A stretch of 41,982 nt of DNA from Clostridium sp. Its GTDB lineage: Bacteria > Bacillota > Clostridia > Peptostreptococcales > Peptostreptococcaceae. The position numbers and the translations under genes were made by a program. Location: assembly GCA_022782605.1 (NCBI GenBank), contig JALFMW010000201.1, positions 1-41,982 of the forward strand, read 5' to 3'. Below are positions 41,174 through 41,982 of this stretch, in pieces. How positions within the stretch are numbered: the stretch's first letter is position 1; each line of letters begins with the position of its first letter. Under the pieces are notes generated by a model, which saw only the letters and a program-made list of their open reading frames with translations, did no database searches and was not told the origin of the DNA.

Positions 41174-41982
41174 ATGATTCTTTTATCATTAAAGTACAGT
41201 ACTTTTATAACCATATTACTTACAGGAACTTTATTTTTATTTGGATATGCTTTTAGTCTTATTGAGAAAAGAAATAGTATTTATATATATTCTACTTTCG
41301 GCAGTGCTGGTATTTTATTTACTGGTATAATAGGAACTGCCATTCATGAAATTGGTCATTTAATCATGTGCTTTATTTTTCATCATAAAGTAACTAATTT
41401 TCAGTTATTTAATTTTAAAGGATATAAGTATGAAGAAACTTTAGGATATGTATCTCATAAATATAATGATCGAAGCTTATATCAAAAGGCTGGGAACTTT
41501 TTTATAGGAATTGGACCTATGATATCTGGAATTTTGTTTATTCTAATTACATTTAGATTATTACTGCCAAATGTTTTTTTCACTCTAAATATTAGCGCAT
41601 ATTTAAGCAACTTATATATTATTAATATTTTTAATTTTTTAGAATACTTAATTAATTTTAGCAAAAACTTATTTTTTACACTCTTTAGTATTCATAATTT
41701 TAGTAATATAAGGTTTTATATTTTTATTTATTTAATGTTTTCAGTATCCTCACATATTTCTTTAAGTAAAAAAGACTTTCAAAATAGCTATGTAGGTATT
41801 TTTTCATTATTTATAATTATTTTCACGATCTGTCTACTTAACATTACATTTAATTCTAGCTCTATTAATTTAATTATTATATTTATGAGAATTATAATTT
41901 ATTTATTTTCATTTTTGACTATGGGTTTGATATTCGCCTTAATATCATTGCTTATTTCTTATACTTTATTCAATATAAAAAA
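41174..41982 (+). CDS. Membrane protein with HExxH zinc-peptidase motif (M50-like), partial
   Basis: The reading frame is open from ATG 41174 to the window edge (269 codons) and is cut there. It starts 4 nt after AAAGGAGG. The protein is strongly hydrophobic with about six to seven membrane segments so far. HEIGH at 58-62 (AIHEIGHLIMC) lies inside the second hydrophobic segment, as in intramembrane zinc metalloproteases of the M50/S2P type. A later SSHISLSKKD segment (about 195) may be a family motif in M50B-like proteins. The NPxxDG-type third ligand is not seen. In Bacillus an M50 protease, SpoIVFB, matures SigK, but this sequence is not obviously SpoIVFB. It is divergent from spoIIIAA with its own promoter. 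Confidence 0.75.
   Translation, partial: MILLSLKYSTFITILLTGTLFLFGYAFSLIEKRNSIYIYSTFGSAGILFTGIIGTAIHEIGHLIMCFIFHHKVTNFQLFNFKGYKYEETLGYVSHKYNDRSLYQKAGNFFIGIGPMISGILFILITFRLLLPNVFFTLNISAYLSNLYIINIFNFLEYLINFSKNLFFTLFSIHNFSNIRFYIFIYLMFSVSSHISLSKKDFQNSYVGIFSLFIIIFTICLLNITFNSSSINLIIIFMRIIIYLFSFLTMGLIFALISLLISYTLFNIK

Noticed and set aside
41482..41664. 60-codon minus-strand frame
   Set aside because: Antisense to the open plus-strand membrane protein, with no ribosome binding site.

Overview
The window is AT-rich (roughly 28-30% GC by eye) and carries core sporulation genes in an order that, from memory, closely matches Clostridioides difficile (spoIIIA operon, dxs-tlyA-recN-spoIVB-spo0A, cca, a steA/steB-like block, nudix, spoIIM, xerD, deoB, pdp, mltG, a PBP, sigK). 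This points to a spore-forming anaerobe of the Peptostreptococcaceae or a near relative. Every gene runs on the minus strand except one partial plus-strand gene at the right end. No tRNA, rRNA, CRISPR array, insertion sequence or prophage was seen. No gene-free stretch exceeds 300 bases; the largest are about 210 bp (7915-8128) and about 170 bp (1-172 and 13429-13600).

Layout, left to right (transcription is right to left). 173-2087: four overlapping type IV pilin-like genes, one with a frameshifted leader, downstream of aroE. 3009-7914: two tandem membrane PAS sensor kinases with complementary defects: one keeps the phospho-acceptor His but has a ruined ATPase domain, the other has a perfect ATPase domain but no His. 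8129-8779: an uninterrupted sigK with no pro-sequence. 8858-13428: a class B penicillin-binding protein, then mltG-trmR-yrrN (glycan-strand terminase plus wobble-uridine tRNA modification). 13601-17639: pdp, deoB, an atypical xerD and spoIIM. 17698-22869: an envelope/division module (nudix, DUF3866, MraY-like transferase, GT2, SteB-like, SteA-like). 22980-28908: cca, spo0A, spoIVB, recN, tlyA. 28925-35701: dxs, a YuiD-like PAP2 protein, ispA, xseB, xseA, a TsaD-like paralogue, nusB and an Asp23 protein. 35852-41012: the complete eight-gene spoIIIA operon. 41174-end: a divergent HExxH membrane protein, cut by the window edge.

How the genes fit together. Spo0A commits the cell to sporulation; its gene has a near-consensus sigma-H promoter with a 0A box on the -10, which fits autoregulation. 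SpoIIIAA-AH form the mother-cell half of the channel to the forespore, SpoIVB is the forespore signalling protease, SpoIIM works in engulfment, and SigK is the late mother-cell sigma factor. The kinase pair has no response regulator beside it, so Spo0A is a natural candidate target.

The most interesting signals are: (1) the complementary half-kinase pair, which suggests obligatory phosphorylation in trans; (2) two inverted repeats, upstream of sigK and spoIIM, that would hide the ribosome binding site or start codon in read-through mRNA but not in mRNA started from a candidate promoter inside the loop; (3) an XerD homologue that has lost two catalytic histidines; (4) the steA/steB/glycosyltransferase module; and (5) several unusual starts, including a possible ATT start for spoIIIAF.
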